From contig OY764222.1 in the NCBI GenBank assembly GCA_963668325.1, positions 1,674,001 through 1,738,000 of the forward strand: DNA of 64,000 nucleotides, given 5' to 3'. The notes beneath the pieces are model-generated. The model was not told the origin of the DNA, made no database searches, and worked only from the letters and a program-made list of their open reading frames with translations. A program made the translations under genes and the position numbers. Positions 8,151 through 16,803 of this stretch are shown piece by piece. This stretch comes from MPNP01 sp963668325. Lineage in GTDB: Bacteria; Pseudomonadota; Alphaproteobacteria; Rhodobacterales; Rhodobacteraceae. Each line of letters starts with the position of its first letter. Position 1 is the first letter of the stretch.

Positions 8151-11100
8151 TCAGATCAACCCAAAGAAGCGTTCGAAAAAAGCACCTAGTTTTTCCAGAA
8201 CAGTTTGCTTCTTCACTGCATGACTGTTCGATTTATTGAAACGTGAAACAGGTGGTAGAATCTTTGTTATAGCAGTACCTGTGACAACTATGCCACCATC
8301 CCTGAAAGCATTGTCTACAAAGGATTTGGTCTCTTCTGAATTTAGTCCTTCTTCCTTAATAATACGATCAAGTTCCTCTTTTTTCTTGGCGGTAACAAAG
8401 GTGTGCCATGCAGCGTCAATCGTGTCATTAATTGAAACTGAATCCACAAATTGTTCAATGAGGTCTTTCTTGCTACGCAAACTGGGGCTAGAGCTTACAG
8501 CCCGTGATATCTTAGCTTTAATTTCCTTATCTTCCCCTGACCCTTTTTTCGTCAGATATTGCTCAACAAGCATTAGGATATAATTTACATTGATCTCGAC
8601 CTGCTTTACCAACTCAATCTCAAATACCACATCGTCGTTTACAGACTCTTTTTCGGCATCGGTATTTTTTCGGTATTCGTAATGTAGATCCAAATACATA
8701 CTCTGATAATCCTGGAACTCACGATCACTCAGGATTTCATTGTCGACAAAATCATCAAACGCTGTTAGGATATTCTTCAGCCTTAGAATCGCTCCAAATA
8801 TCTTGATAAAAGTTTTTTGCTCTTCTTCACCAATGATTATTTGACCAACTGGGAAGGTGGTAACAAGTTCCTCAATTTGCTTTTGATAAGAGTCGAAATA
8901 GTCAGCAAATGGTTTAAGAAGCACAATACCTTTGGCATCCTTATTTCCGAATAGGGCAAGTGCATCATTTGTTTGCATTTCGAGATCTCGGAAAGTAATT
9001 ATGTTTCCGTAGGTCTTGACTGAGTTGAGTATACGATTGGTACGAGAAAAAGCCTGGACAAGACCGTGGGTTCGAAGATTCTTGTCTATCCATAGAGTAT
9101 TGAGTGTTGTTGCGTCGAATCCGGTCAAGAACATGTTGACTACAATCACCAGATCCAGTTCACGATTTTTCAGTCTTAACGACAAATCCTTGTAGTAGTT
9201 CTGAAATTTATCAGACGATGTATCAAAACTGGTCCCAAACAGGTCATTATAATCTTTGATAGCATCTTCCAGGAAATCCCTTGAGCTTTGGTCCAATCTT
9301 CCTGTTTCAAATTCCTCCTCGTTCAGTAGCCCATCAACTTCCTCTTCGTTTGCAGCAAAGCTGAAGATTACTCCAACCTTTAGTTGTTGGTCAGAGGGTA
9401 ATCCTTTTTGCTGTTCGAGGAATTCTGCATAATATCGCTTTGCAGCCTCAATTGAAGAAGTAGCGAATAGTGAGTTAAAACCCTTCAAGCGCTTTCCCGA
9501 ATGACTGTAACTAGCATTACGTTTGGTTTTCTGATCAAAGTGCTCACGGATATATTTCACGACTTGGGTGATACGTTCCGGGGCCATTAAAGCCCTTTCG
9601 GTATCAATGGCTGAAACTTCTTTGTTATCAATATCTGGTGACAATTTGATTGTGTTGATATAATCAATACGGAAGGGTAGGACATTCCTGTCATTTATTG
9701 CATCAACTATAGTGTAGGTATGTAGCCTATCGCCAAAAGCCTGTTCGGTGGTTCGAATCTTTGGGTTTCCATGATTACCAGCGTTGTCTGCAAAAATTGG
9801 TGTGCCGGTAAAACCGAAGAGGTGGTAGCGTTTGAAATTTCGTGTAATGTCAATATGCATGTCCCCAAATTGACTTCTGTGACACTCATCAAAAATTAAT
9901 ACCACATGATCATCGTAGGCTGGATGTTTTTTATTTATTGCCACAAACCGGCTTAGCTTCTGAATGGTGGTAATTATGATACGGGCATTAGGATCTTCCA
10001 GTTGTTTTTGAAGAACAGCAGTCGATCTATTGGAATTGGCAGACCCTTTTTCAAATCGCTCATATTCCTGCATTGTCTGGTAATCCAGATCTTTACGGTC
10101 AACAACAAACAAAACCTTGTTAATAAACGGTAGGTTTCGTGCCAATTGAGCTGCTTTGAAACTAGTCAATGTTTTTCCGCTTCCGGTGGTGTGCCAGATA
10201 TAACCTCCAGCGGTTGATTTCCCCAGTTGCTTATGGTTAGTACTGGTAGCTATCCGTTGCAGAATCTGTTCTGCAGCCACTATTTGATAGGGCCTCATGA
10301 CCATTAGCTTGCGGTCAACATCAAATACACAGTAACGGGTCAATATATTGAGTAGAGTATGTTTGGCAAAGAAGGTTTTGGTGAAGTCGTTCAGTTCAGC
10401 AATGTGTTGATTCTTTGCATCTGCCCACCAACTGGTAAATGCAAAACTGTTTGATGTCTTGTGACGTGAGCGTTTATTCTTGACTTCAGATAGATGCCCA
10501 TCACGTACGGTATTGCTATAATATTTGGTCAGCGTACCATTGCTGATAACAAACAACTGAACATATTCAAAAAGTCCGGTACCTGACCAGAAACTGTCTC
10601 TTTGGTATCGATTTATCTGATTAAAAGCTTCACGAATTGCCACTCCTCGTCGCTTGAGTTCCACGTGGACCATAGGTAAGCCATTGACCAAAACAGTTAC
10701 ATCATAACGATTGGTTCGCCTTCCTTCAGCTTCATATTGGTTAATAACCTGCAAACAATTGTTGTGGATACTTTGTTTGTCGATAAGGTGAACGTTTTTG
10801 GTGGTACCGTCTTCCCGATTTAGAATCTGGATAAAATCTTCTTGAATACGTCCCGTTTTCTCAATGATTCCATCACTGACCTTAGCAATTTTGGTTCTGA
10901 AGAATTTATCCCATTCAGTATCGGTAAATTTGAAGCTATTCAGTTTCTCCAACTGATATCGGAGGTTGGAGATCAGTTCATTTTCAGAGATGATTGGTAA
11001 GTATTCATAAGCTTGTGATTGTAACTGTTCAATGAAGGCCTTTTCCAGTTGAGCCTCAGACTGAAAGGCTGTTTTCCTGGTGTCATCAGGTAAATATTCA

Positions 11101-11186
11101 GCAACAACAGTACTTTCGTTGGATAATGCTATAGCCTCGTAGCGGTTGGGGTTTAATTCTCCCCTATTATTATTTTTTATTGCCAA
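8151..11186 (-). CDS. hsdR: Type I restriction-modification system, restriction (R) subunit
   Basis: 1011 residues, normal for HsdR, with a TTG start. The N-terminal nuclease region has VLVNGLPMVHVELKRRG, the D...ELK part of a PD-(D/E)XK site. The motor has Walker A in TTGSGKTLTSFKAAQL, the DEAD-type box IFDECHRSQFG, HLFGFTGTP as motif III, and NMFLTGFDATTLNTLWIDK with QAFSRTNR as the later helicase motifs. The C-terminal helical part would bind the methyltransferase core. HsdR translocates DNA with ATP and cuts it at a distance when the HsdM/S target is unmethylated. It is the last gene of the hsd operon. All key motifs are intact, so restriction is probably functional. Confidence 0.96.
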   Translation of the reverse strand: MAIKNNNRGELNPNRYEAIALSNESTVVAEYLPDDTRKTAFQSEAQLEKAFIEQLQSQAYEYLPIISENELISNLRYQLEKLNSFKFTDTEWDKFFRTKIAKVSDGIIEKTGRIQEDFIQILNREDGTTKNVHLIDKQSIHNNCLQVINQYEAEGRRTNRYDVTVLVNGLPMVHVELKRRGVAIREAFNQINRYQRDSFWSGTGLFEYVQLFVISNGTLTKYYSNTVRDGHLSEVKNKRSRHKTSNSFAFTSWWADAKNQHIAELNDFTKTFFAKHTLLNILTRYCVFDVDRKLMVMRPYQIVAAEQILQRIATSTNHKQLGKSTAGGYIWHTTGSGKTLTSFKAAQLARNLPFINKVLFVVDRKDLDYQTMQEYERFEKGSANSNRSTAVLQKQLEDPNARIIITTIQKLSRFVAINKKHPAYDDHVVLIFDECHRSQFGDMHIDITRNFKRYHLFGFTGTPIFADNAGNHGNPKIRTTEQAFGDRLHTYTIVDAINDRNVLPFRIDYINTIKLSPDIDNKEVSAIDTERALMAPERITQVVKYIREHFDQKTKRNASYSHSGKRLKGFNSLFATSSIEAAKRYYAEFLEQQKGLPSDQQLKVGVIFSFAANEEEVDGLLNEEEFETGRLDQSSRDFLEDAIKDYNDLFGTSFDTSSDKFQNYYKDLSLRLKNRELDLVIVVNMFLTGFDATTLNTLWIDKNLRTHGLVQAFSRTNRILNSVKTYGNIITFRDLEMQTNDALALFGNKDAKGIVLLKPFADYFDSYQKQIEELVTTFPVGQIIIGEEEQKTFIKIFGAILRLKNILTAFDDFVDNEILSDREFQDYQSMYLDLHYEYRKNTDAEKESVNDDVVFEIELVKQVEINVNYILMLVEQYLTKKGSGEDKEIKAKISRAVSSSPSLRSKKDLIEQFVDSVSINDTIDAAWHTFVTAKKKEELDRIIKEEGLNSEETKSFVDNAFRDGGIVVTGTAITKILPPVSRFNKSNSHAVKKQTVLEKLGAFFERFFGLI

Positions 11187-11209
11187 TGATCAATTTAGCT
11201 AAAATCTAC

Positions 11210-11395
11210 TTATTCTTCTGAAATAAGTTTTTTCAACTCATCACCACTTTTCTTGACTACTTTCCCATCTTCCCAAAAGACAGCATATTGTCCTAACCGC
11301 CATTTTCTTTCCAAGTCTCTTCTTACAGCTTGACGAAGCGCCTCTAAGTGTTGTAGTGCTTCTTGTGATGGGGAGTTTGTTTCAATGATGTTCAT
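11210..11395 (-). CDS. Small protein encoded between the zeta-like kinase gene and hsdR
   Basis: 61 residues, MNIIETNSPSQEALQHLEAL and onward, rich in Leu, Arg and Lys and probably two helices. Its ATG overlaps the stop of the upstream zeta-like gene (ATGA), showing coupled translation, and it ends 23 bp before hsdR. I do not recognise a family. The layout (P-loop kinase gene followed by a small gene) recalls a toxin-antitoxin pair, so it could be the partner of the zeta-like protein. That is inference. Confidence 0.65.
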   Translation of the reverse strand: MNIIETNSPSQEALQHLEALRQAVRRDLERKWRLGQYAVFWEDGKVVKKSGDELKKLISEE

Positions 11396-11961
11396 TTACT
11401 AAGTTTCTCAAGAATCTGGTAACTTCGGTTATCAACAATATAGCGGTAATCACCTCGCTGTTCAAATACTAGATTGGGTTTATTTTTATCATTCATATAG
11501 CAAGTGCATTGGTCTACGATATAACTATAATTGTTCAATAGAAGGTTAAGGCTTCTAGGAAATCTTCTCATGATATCCTTAGTCGGTATGTTATGCCCTC
11601 CTTTATTAACCCGTTCTGTCACCCGATTAATTGATATCTCGACATTTGGGAGTGCAAGATAAAACAAATTTATTTGCCAACTTTCAGCTTTAAGTCGATC
11701 AATAAGTCGTAAGTAGGCTCTCCCTGAAAGAGTGGTTTCGAAAGCAAAATCACTACGAGCATCAATACATTTCTCTATTTCGTTAAGAAATAAGCGACTT
11801 GCAGTAAGCAGATTCTTTTCAGGGGAGAACGGAGATATTCCTGCAGCTATCAAATCTGCATTAATGTATTGAGAGCTGTTTGTAAGTTTTGGTAAATAAT
11901 CTAATGCGAAAGTAGTTTTTCCGGCACCATTTGGGCCAGCTAAAATCCAACAGGTTGGCAT
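11392..11961 (-). CDS. Zeta-toxin-like P-loop kinase/ATPase inside the hsd operon
   Basis: 189 residues from the ATG at 11961, which overlaps the hsdS stop (TGATG); a TTG one codon upstream is possible. Walker A is WILAGPNGAGKTTFALDYLP near the N-terminus. FAFETTLSGRAYLRLIDRLK, LFYLALPNVEISINRVTERV and IPTKDIMRRFPRSLNLLL match the zeta toxin / AAA_33 fold, where the region after the P-loop binds the sugar-nucleotide or other acceptor. Zeta toxins phosphorylate UDP-GlcNAc. Relatives inside type I loci are known, but their role in restriction is unclear. It is coupled to its neighbours at both ends, so it is expressed with the restriction genes. Confidence 0.8.
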   Translation of the reverse strand: MPTCWILAGPNGAGKTTFALDYLPKLTNSSQYINADLIAAGISPFSPEKNLLTASRLFLNEIEKCIDARSDFAFETTLSGRAYLRLIDRLKAESWQINLFYLALPNVEISINRVTERVNKGGHNIPTKDIMRRFPRSLNLLLNNYSYIVDQCTCYMNDKNKPNLVFEQRGDYRYIVDNRSYQILEKLSK

Positions 11962-12485
11962 CAAGCAGCTTCCTTGAATGTGAGAAGCTTATCCCGATAA
12001 TATTCATATTGTTGGCGGCGAGCCTTGATTTCAGCGGGTAGTCCTATGGAAAGGTCGTTAACGAGTGCGTCGAACTTATCAAGAATTGCAACGATTTTTT
12101 GTTGGACTTTGAGAGGGGGAAAGGGGATAATCAATTTTGCGAGATCTTTTCCATAAACGTGAGGTACCCCAGATCCTTTCTTTTTACCGTGAATAAATTC
12201 CTGTTTGCTTTTGAGAAAGTAATACACAAACTTTGAAAGTAATAATTCTTTGTCTGGATTTACAGAGAATGAGTCCGATAGAAATACTGGCGAAGTCCAA
12301 TAACTAACGAATCCTGCATAAGCTCCTGAGCCGGATATTGCTATTGTCTCTCCGTCCCTATTAGGTTTATTGTGATAATAGGAGGGCTTCTTACCTCCAC
12401 CTATCACCGGAACCGTTCCATCTTCAATGTCCTTTTTTGTGATCATCGTACCACGTTTAAATTGGCAAATTTTGCCCAAGGGCAT
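11961..12485 (-). CDS. hsdS: Type I specificity subunit, C-terminal half (second target recognition domain)
   Basis: 174 residues: a target recognition domain beginning MPLGKICQFKRGTMITKK, then the conserved helix PFPPLKVQQKIVAILDKFD, ending RRQQYEYYRDKLLTF. It is the second half of a normal HsdS of about 390 residues. Its ATG lies five bases after the stop of the first half, and the two are out of register by one base at a run of eight G. Adding one G would fuse them in frame through VKQ into MPLGK. As read, it may be made by termination-reinitiation, with the G-run acting as a strong ribosome-binding site. Half-length S proteins can pair to form active methyltransferases in other systems. 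Confidence 0.85.
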   Translation of the reverse strand: MPLGKICQFKRGTMITKKDIEDGTVPVIGGGKKPSYYHNKPNRDGETIAISGSGAYAGFVSYWTSPVFLSDSFSVNPDKELLLSKFVYYFLKSKQEFIHGKKKGSGVPHVYGKDLAKLIIPFPPLKVQQKIVAILDKFDALVNDLSIGLPAEIKARRQQYEYYRDKLLTFKEAA

Positions 12486-12490
12486 CTGTT

Positions 12491-13132
12491 TTACCCCCCC
12501 CTCATGGACATATCTTCAAAATCCAAGAGCTTGTTTCGGTAGTAGTCATATTGTTGCTTACGTGCCTCTAATTCTGCCTCTAATTCTGCCTCTAATTCGT
12601 TAAAAGTATCTAGGATCCGAACGATTTCTTGCTGAACCGTAATTGGAGGGATAGGAATCTTTATTTTTGCGAGGTTTTTAGCTGATACATCAATAACTTT
12701 TGTACCTGTTGCATATTTCCTTTTTTCAATGAAAAAAGTCGGAGTCTGCATGAAATAAGCGATGTATCTAGGATCTTGGCTATGTTTCAACACAGTTGCA
12801 TGACCACCAGTGACAATTTGGTCATTCCCAAGCCATGCTACCGCCTTACAAACTCCTTCAATATCTTCACTAGTGTTGGTAATAATAAGATCTCCTGGGT
12901 TAACTTTGGCCAGTTTTTGTGCGTTTTCTTTTGATACGCATGATATCGTTTCCTTCGTCCAAGTATCGAATTTTGTGTATATTTGCCCATAATGGATACA
13001 TCCGACACCAGAATCTACAAATTCAGATTTTGGCATTCCGTTGCCTCTAACTAACTCCCCTAGACTACCAAGTGGTCTAATTTCTATTCCGTCAGGGCAT
13101 TTTTCTGAAATTAGCCGTTCAATTGAGTTCAT
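12491..13132 (-). CDS. hsdS: Type I specificity subunit, N-terminal half (first target recognition domain)
   Basis: 213 residues: an N-terminal lead (MNSIERLISEKCPDGIEIRP), a target recognition domain from about residue 20 to 165, and the conserved spacer helix IPIPPITVQQEIVRILDTF followed by ELEA repeats and RKQQYDYYRNKLLDFED. The protein stops after MSMRGG at the G8 tract. The ATG overlaps the hsdM stop (ATGA). HsdS sets which half-sites the methyltransferase and nuclease recognise, and the first domain alone would give a shortened or palindromic specificity if two copies assemble. The pairing of this half with the following half is inferred from frame geometry and family length. Confidence 0.87.
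   Translation of the reverse strand: MNSIERLISEKCPDGIEIRPLGSLGELVRGNGMPKSEFVDSGVGCIHYGQIYTKFDTWTKETISCVSKENAQKLAKVNPGDLIITNTSEDIEGVCKAVAWLGNDQIVTGGHATVLKHSQDPRYIAYFMQTPTFFIEKRKYATGTKVIDVSAKNLAKIKIPIPPITVQQEIVRILDTFNELEAELEAELEARKQQYDYYRNKLLDFEDMSMRGG
12494..12501 (-). repeat. Run of eight G at the hsdS break (candidate phase-variation tract)
   Basis: On the coding (minus) strand the sequence is ATG-A-G8-TAA, ending the first half of HsdS. With nine G the frame runs straight into the second half; with seven it enters a third frame. Homopolymeric G tracts of this length slip during replication and are a recognised on/off device in type I specificity genes such as NgoAV of Neisseria. Confidence 0.75.
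12563..12598 (-). repeat. Three perfect 12-bp tandem repeats in the hsdS spacer (ELEA x3)
   Basis: TGCCTCTAATTC on the plus strand occurs three times head to tail, encoding ELEAELEAELEA between the two halves of the spacer helix. In EcoR124I and its relative, a 4-residue repeat at the equivalent position, present two or three times, changes the length of the non-specific gap in the recognition sequence. The same geometry is seen here; the effect is inferred by analogy. Confidence 0.8.
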
Positions 13133-14706
13133 TTCTCTGTCCCGTCCAGATCAGCAACTATAGTATCAATCTTTGTCCTGAGTACCGTTTGTCTTGAAAC
13201 AATGCGGTTAATTTCAGCGTTTAGTATCTTAATATCTATAACTTCGCTTTTGTCCTCCGGTTCAACATAGGAAGATACCGCAATATTATAGTCATTTTCA
13301 GCGATCTTATCGTTGTTTACAAGTTGTACGAAGTATTCAATATCCTGACGAGTGGTAAATGCATCTATGATTTTTTGCTGTTGCTCAGGTAAAAGTTTGT
13401 TCTTATTTCCACTACGGACAAATTCGTTTGTTGCGTCGATAAACAGTATAGCGTTGTCAAGTTTGGATTTCTTCAACACAATTATACAGGTAGCTATGCT
13501 CGTACCAAAGAAGAGGTCTGGAGGTAATTGTATTACAGCATCAACGTAATTATTGTCGATCAAGTATTTGCGAATTTTTTGCTCGGTACCTCCACGGTAA
13601 AGTACTCCAGGGAATTCAACAATGGCTGCCGTACCATTAACTGCTAGCCAAGACAGAATGTGCATGGTGAAAGCAAGATCAGCTTTACCTTTGGGAGCAA
13701 GTACTCCTGCCGGTGCGTAGCGAGGATCATTGATCAACAAGGGATTATCTTTTCCTTCCCATTTAGTGGAATAAGGTGGGTTGGAGACAATAGCTTCAAA
13801 AGGTTCATCGTCCATATGCGCAGGATTAGTCAGTGTATCATCGTGGGCGATGTCAAATTTCTCAAAATTAACATCGTGCAAGAACATGTTTATTCGACAA
13901 AGATTATAAGTGGTCAGATTGATTTCCTGTCCAAAGAAACCTTGGCGAACATTGTCGTGACCTAAAACCTTGGCAAATTTTAGCAGCAACGAGCCGGAAC
14001 CGCAGGCAGGATCGTAAACTTTGTTGACTTCACTTTTACCTACCACTGTGATACGAGCCAACAGTTCTGAGACTTCCTGAGGGGTGAAAAACTCACCCCC
14101 AGATTTCCCGGCAGTTGAAGCGTACATTGTCATCAGATATTCATAGGCATCCCCGAACAGGTCAATCGTGTTGCTTGAAAACCCACCCTCATTACTTAAC
14201 GGTAGATCACCGATGGCATCAAGCAATTTAACCAATTTTTCATTACGCTTGGCTACCGTGGGTCCAAGTTTGTTACTGTTAACATCAAGATCATCGAAAA
14301 GTCCCTTTATGGCATCCTCACTCTCTGCGCCACGGGCTGAACCTTCGATATTAACAAATATCCGGCTTAGAGTTTCGTTGAGGTTAGCATCATGGCGTGC
14401 ACGCTCTCTCAAATTAGCAAAAAGTTCAGAAGGCAGAATATAGAATCCTTTTTCTTGCACAGTCTCAATGCGCCCTCCTTCAGCATCGGAATCTTTCATT
14501 TTTGTATAATCGAAATCCAATACTCCTGCTCTGTGTTCCTGCTCATTGAGATAGGAAGTTAGGTTTTCAGAGATAAAACGGTAGAACAACATGCCTAGTA
14601 CGTATGTCTTGAAGTCCCAGCCATCTACGCTACCACGAAGATCATTTGCAATACGCCAGATCGTCTTGTGGAGTTCTGAACGTTCCGTTTCTTTATTATT
14701 ATTCAT
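13129..14706 (-). CDS. hsdM: Type I restriction-modification system, adenine methyltransferase (M) subunit
   Basis: 525 residues, normal for HsdM. The N-terminal helical domain (ELHKTIWRIANDLRGSVDGW) precedes the N6-adenine methyltransferase domain, with the AdoMet motif VYDPACGSGSLLLKFAK and catalytic motif IV in FEAIVSNPPYSTKW. The C-terminal part is a long helix that docks on HsdS. It is the first gene of the minus-strand operon hsdM-hsdS-hsdS'-zeta-small gene-hsdR, in which all neighbours but hsdR and the split hsdS overlap by ATGA-type junctions. It methylates adenines in the target set by HsdS to protect host DNA. It is intact. Confidence 0.96.
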   Translation of the reverse strand: MNNNKETERSELHKTIWRIANDLRGSVDGWDFKTYVLGMLFYRFISENLTSYLNEQEHRAGVLDFDYTKMKDSDAEGGRIETVQEKGFYILPSELFANLRERARHDANLNETLSRIFVNIEGSARGAESEDAIKGLFDDLDVNSNKLGPTVAKRNEKLVKLLDAIGDLPLSNEGGFSSNTIDLFGDAYEYLMTMYASTAGKSGGEFFTPQEVSELLARITVVGKSEVNKVYDPACGSGSLLLKFAKVLGHDNVRQGFFGQEINLTTYNLCRINMFLHDVNFEKFDIAHDDTLTNPAHMDDEPFEAIVSNPPYSTKWEGKDNPLLINDPRYAPAGVLAPKGKADLAFTMHILSWLAVNGTAAIVEFPGVLYRGGTEQKIRKYLIDNNYVDAVIQLPPDLFFGTSIATCIIVLKKSKLDNAILFIDATNEFVRSGNKNKLLPEQQQKIIDAFTTRQDIEYFVQLVNNDKIAENDYNIAVSSYVEPEDKSEVIDIKILNAEINRIVSRQTVLRTKIDTIVADLDGTEK

Positions 14707-15039
14707 TAATGTTGATCCAGTCGTACTATTATTGTTGAATGACTTTCGATTGGGGCATGAATTTTCCTATTTTTGATGTAAGATAGATATACTCGAAATC
14801 AAATTTACTCACATTGGTTTCCTTACCTGAAGAATTTTTTGATATTGTAAATGTGATTTCTATTTATTTGTTTGGAGATTCTTATGGGCCAAAATAGCAA
14901 TCATTATTTTTGAATATCTTATTTTTTATACTCATAACACATTTTTTCTCCATTATTATTGATTGTGCAAGTTTCGGGGTAGAGTACCAAATGTTGCATT
15001 ATTCCCAATGCAGGGATACCACTTGATTATGGTGCCAAA
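14707..15039. other. AT-rich intergenic region upstream of hsdM
   Basis: About 330 bp, strongly AT-rich, upstream of the hsd operon; it should contain its promoter. No gene, repeat or RNA was recognised. I could not single out one convincing -35/-10 pair among many AT-rich candidates. Confidence 0.35.
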
Positions 15040-15620
15040 CACTTATTCGGTTCGGTTGCTGACTCGTAAACCAGCTCCCACCTTCGTGTCGACAGTGATG
15101 CCTTGTCGCCTGTCTGCGCTCCCTCGGTAGAGGAGGAAGACCGACGGCGACTGATCCGTGAACGTGATAGTCTTGCTGCGGATTGTCAACAGTGCTTCAA
15201 ACGGATCAAGAGACTGTTGTAGTTGCACAGGAAATTTGACCTTCAGTCAAAAGACTGTGATTTAATTTCTCGTTTGATTGGAACTCCTAGACAAGATTGG
15301 TAAACACATAGCCATCGTTGAAAGCCAACCGAATGAAATGGTCAAGGCTGGTAAGAAAGCTACCCCAGGGACAGTTAAGAATATGGCCGCCACCTTGATT
15401 AAAAGTATGTAGCATCGGTAACAATGATGCAACCATGTTGGCCATAAAGACGTTCAGTTGTTACTTTCAGAACTAACGTCAACTTGGTAGCTGGGCCGGT
15501 CTTACGACAGTTTCCTGGGGCAGTAGTACGGTTGATCATGATCAGGGAAAATTGAGCGTTAATCAAGATGACATTTAAATGGCGCGACAGTAGAAACGAT
15601 AATTTTGGCTTTTTCTTGTG
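15040..15620 (+). pseudogene. Relic of an IS110-family transposase
   Basis: Pieces of an IS110-type transposase appear in order but in changing frames with stops between them. First comes VEEEDRRRLIRERDSL and CFKRIKRLL, matching the family block where the helical linker follows the RuvC-like domain. Then NDATMLAIKTF and RQLGSWAGLTTVSWGSSTVD with HDQG match the C-terminal transposase_20 block, which usually reads as a Leu/Ser-rich stretch ending in S-x-x-x-Q-G. A short NGATVETIILAFS could be the following helix. The N-terminal catalytic domain was not found, so this is a truncated and decayed copy. Confidence 0.7.
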
Positions 15621-15710
15621 ATATTAATTCAAGATCAGTGTGACTTAAGTTAAGGGAAAGGTTTTCCATGTCTCTTCAGTACATGGTCTCGCATTCAACA
15701 AAATCTCCCC

Positions 15711-15747
15711 AAAAGGCCGGTTTTTTAGTTTATTCAAATGGCCTTTT
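15711..15747. terminator. Candidate stem-loop terminator after the IS110 relic
   Basis: AAAAGGCC at 15711-15718 pairs with GGCCTTTT at 15740-15747 across a 21-base loop and is followed by more T. Read on the plus strand it has the shape of an intrinsic terminator, although the loop is long. Confidence 0.4.
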
Positions 15748-15902
15748 TTCTTTCCCCTGAAAAAATTTTCAAAAATAATACCGGAAATTTCACGACATTT
15801 GCCAACACCAACAAAAACCTTTCCTTTTTCTATTGTGGTTTATTTTTTCTTGTGCAGCACCGGCATAGGTGATAACTTTCAACAGTGTGTTAGCAAACTC
15901 CC

Positions 15903-16426
15903 TTAATCAATTACTTCCTGTAAAATCTGTGGAAAAATCAACATTTGGTGGTTGAATTGATGCCATGTAGTTGATTCCACAAAATTGTCCAGATGTTCTT
16001 GTGCCCCTTTAATTTTCACCTTTAAGGGCTTGTATTTGGCAAATGCCGTGCCTTTCGCTACTACTTTGTTTTGTTGATATTCCTTTACACTGACTCGTAT
16101 TGGTTCACTAATTGTGTCAGGAGGTCTATCGGTCTTATTTTTGCTTTCATTGCTTGTTTCAGTGTTAGTTCCGGCCACAGAACCTTGCTTAGTGTTTTTG
16201 TTAGGTTGTTTGCGTTTAGTTCCCCGAACAGTTCGTTTATTGCCGCGTCCACTCCGGCCTGGCTGCCTTTGGCTACTCGATGGCGGTTCTCTTCCAGAGA
16301 AAGTATCACCGAGGGAGTCATCTGTTCTGGTTCCTTCAGGAGTTTCTTGAATTGTTTTTCTATCGCCATCCCCAGCCATGGATCCTTCGGATTCCACCCT
16401 AGTTGCAGTTTCAAATTCTGTTTCAT
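15903..16426 (-). CDS. Hypothetical protein, probably frameshifted near its end
   Basis: From the ATG at 16426 one frame encodes 113 residues (to 16085) that look like a real helical protein, with LQLGWNPKDPWLGMAIEKQF near the start. At 16085 it stops after NQYESV. The overlapping frame, open from 16397, is low-complexity before that point but reads VKEYQQNKVVAKGTAFAKYK and continues plausibly to 15903. The simplest reading is one gene with a one-base deletion near 16085; two overlapping genes is the alternative. No family was recognised. It lies in a stretch where the neighbouring genes also carry single-base frameshifts. Confidence 0.45.
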
Positions 16427-16433
16427 AATTAAT

Positions 16434-16602
16434 TCATTCCAACAATTCCATCAATTCGTCAACCAAGTAATGGCATCTTCTCTGGTAATTAACTTATCAG
16501 GATCACTCGGTTTCCAGGTTTTCTGATAAACAATTACACGATTGTCAAAACTTGTTCAATATTTCTGTTATATCTTTGACCTATTAATCGGAACTCATAC
16601 AT
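16434..16602 (-). pseudogene. Remnant of a small gene upstream of the hypothetical protein
   Basis: Read from the ATG at 16602, MYEFRLIGQRYNRNIEQV runs to a frame break at a T run. The next frame gives RVIVYQKTWKPSDPDKLITR and EDAITWL, and a further shift gives DELMELLE with a stop just before the next gene. Restoring two bases would give a protein of about 57 residues. I recognise no family. The pattern of one-base losses matches the neighbouring genes. Confidence 0.4.
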
Positions 16603-16803
16603 GAAACAGCCCTGTTTCTGCCAATTTGCTAAAATAGGTCTTACTGTTGAATATCACGATTATGCCTACATTTTTTTCAACACGTTTATTTATTCAAGAT
16701 GAATGTAAATTAGATATGTCGGCAAAATTAAATTATTGGCATCAATGGAACCATTTCGCCAATATTCGGCCGCTATGTTTGATGCTAGAAATAGGTTCCT
16801 AAT

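Noticed and set aside
15043..15228. Minus-strand 61-residue frame in the IS110 relic
   Set aside because: It is antisense to recognisable transposase pieces and has no family features.
15903..16397. 164-residue overlapping frame taken as the real gene
   Set aside because: Its first 100 residues are low-complexity Ser/Thr/Arg/Gly typical of a shadow frame; the 113-residue frame looks protein-like. Only its tail may be real after a frameshift.
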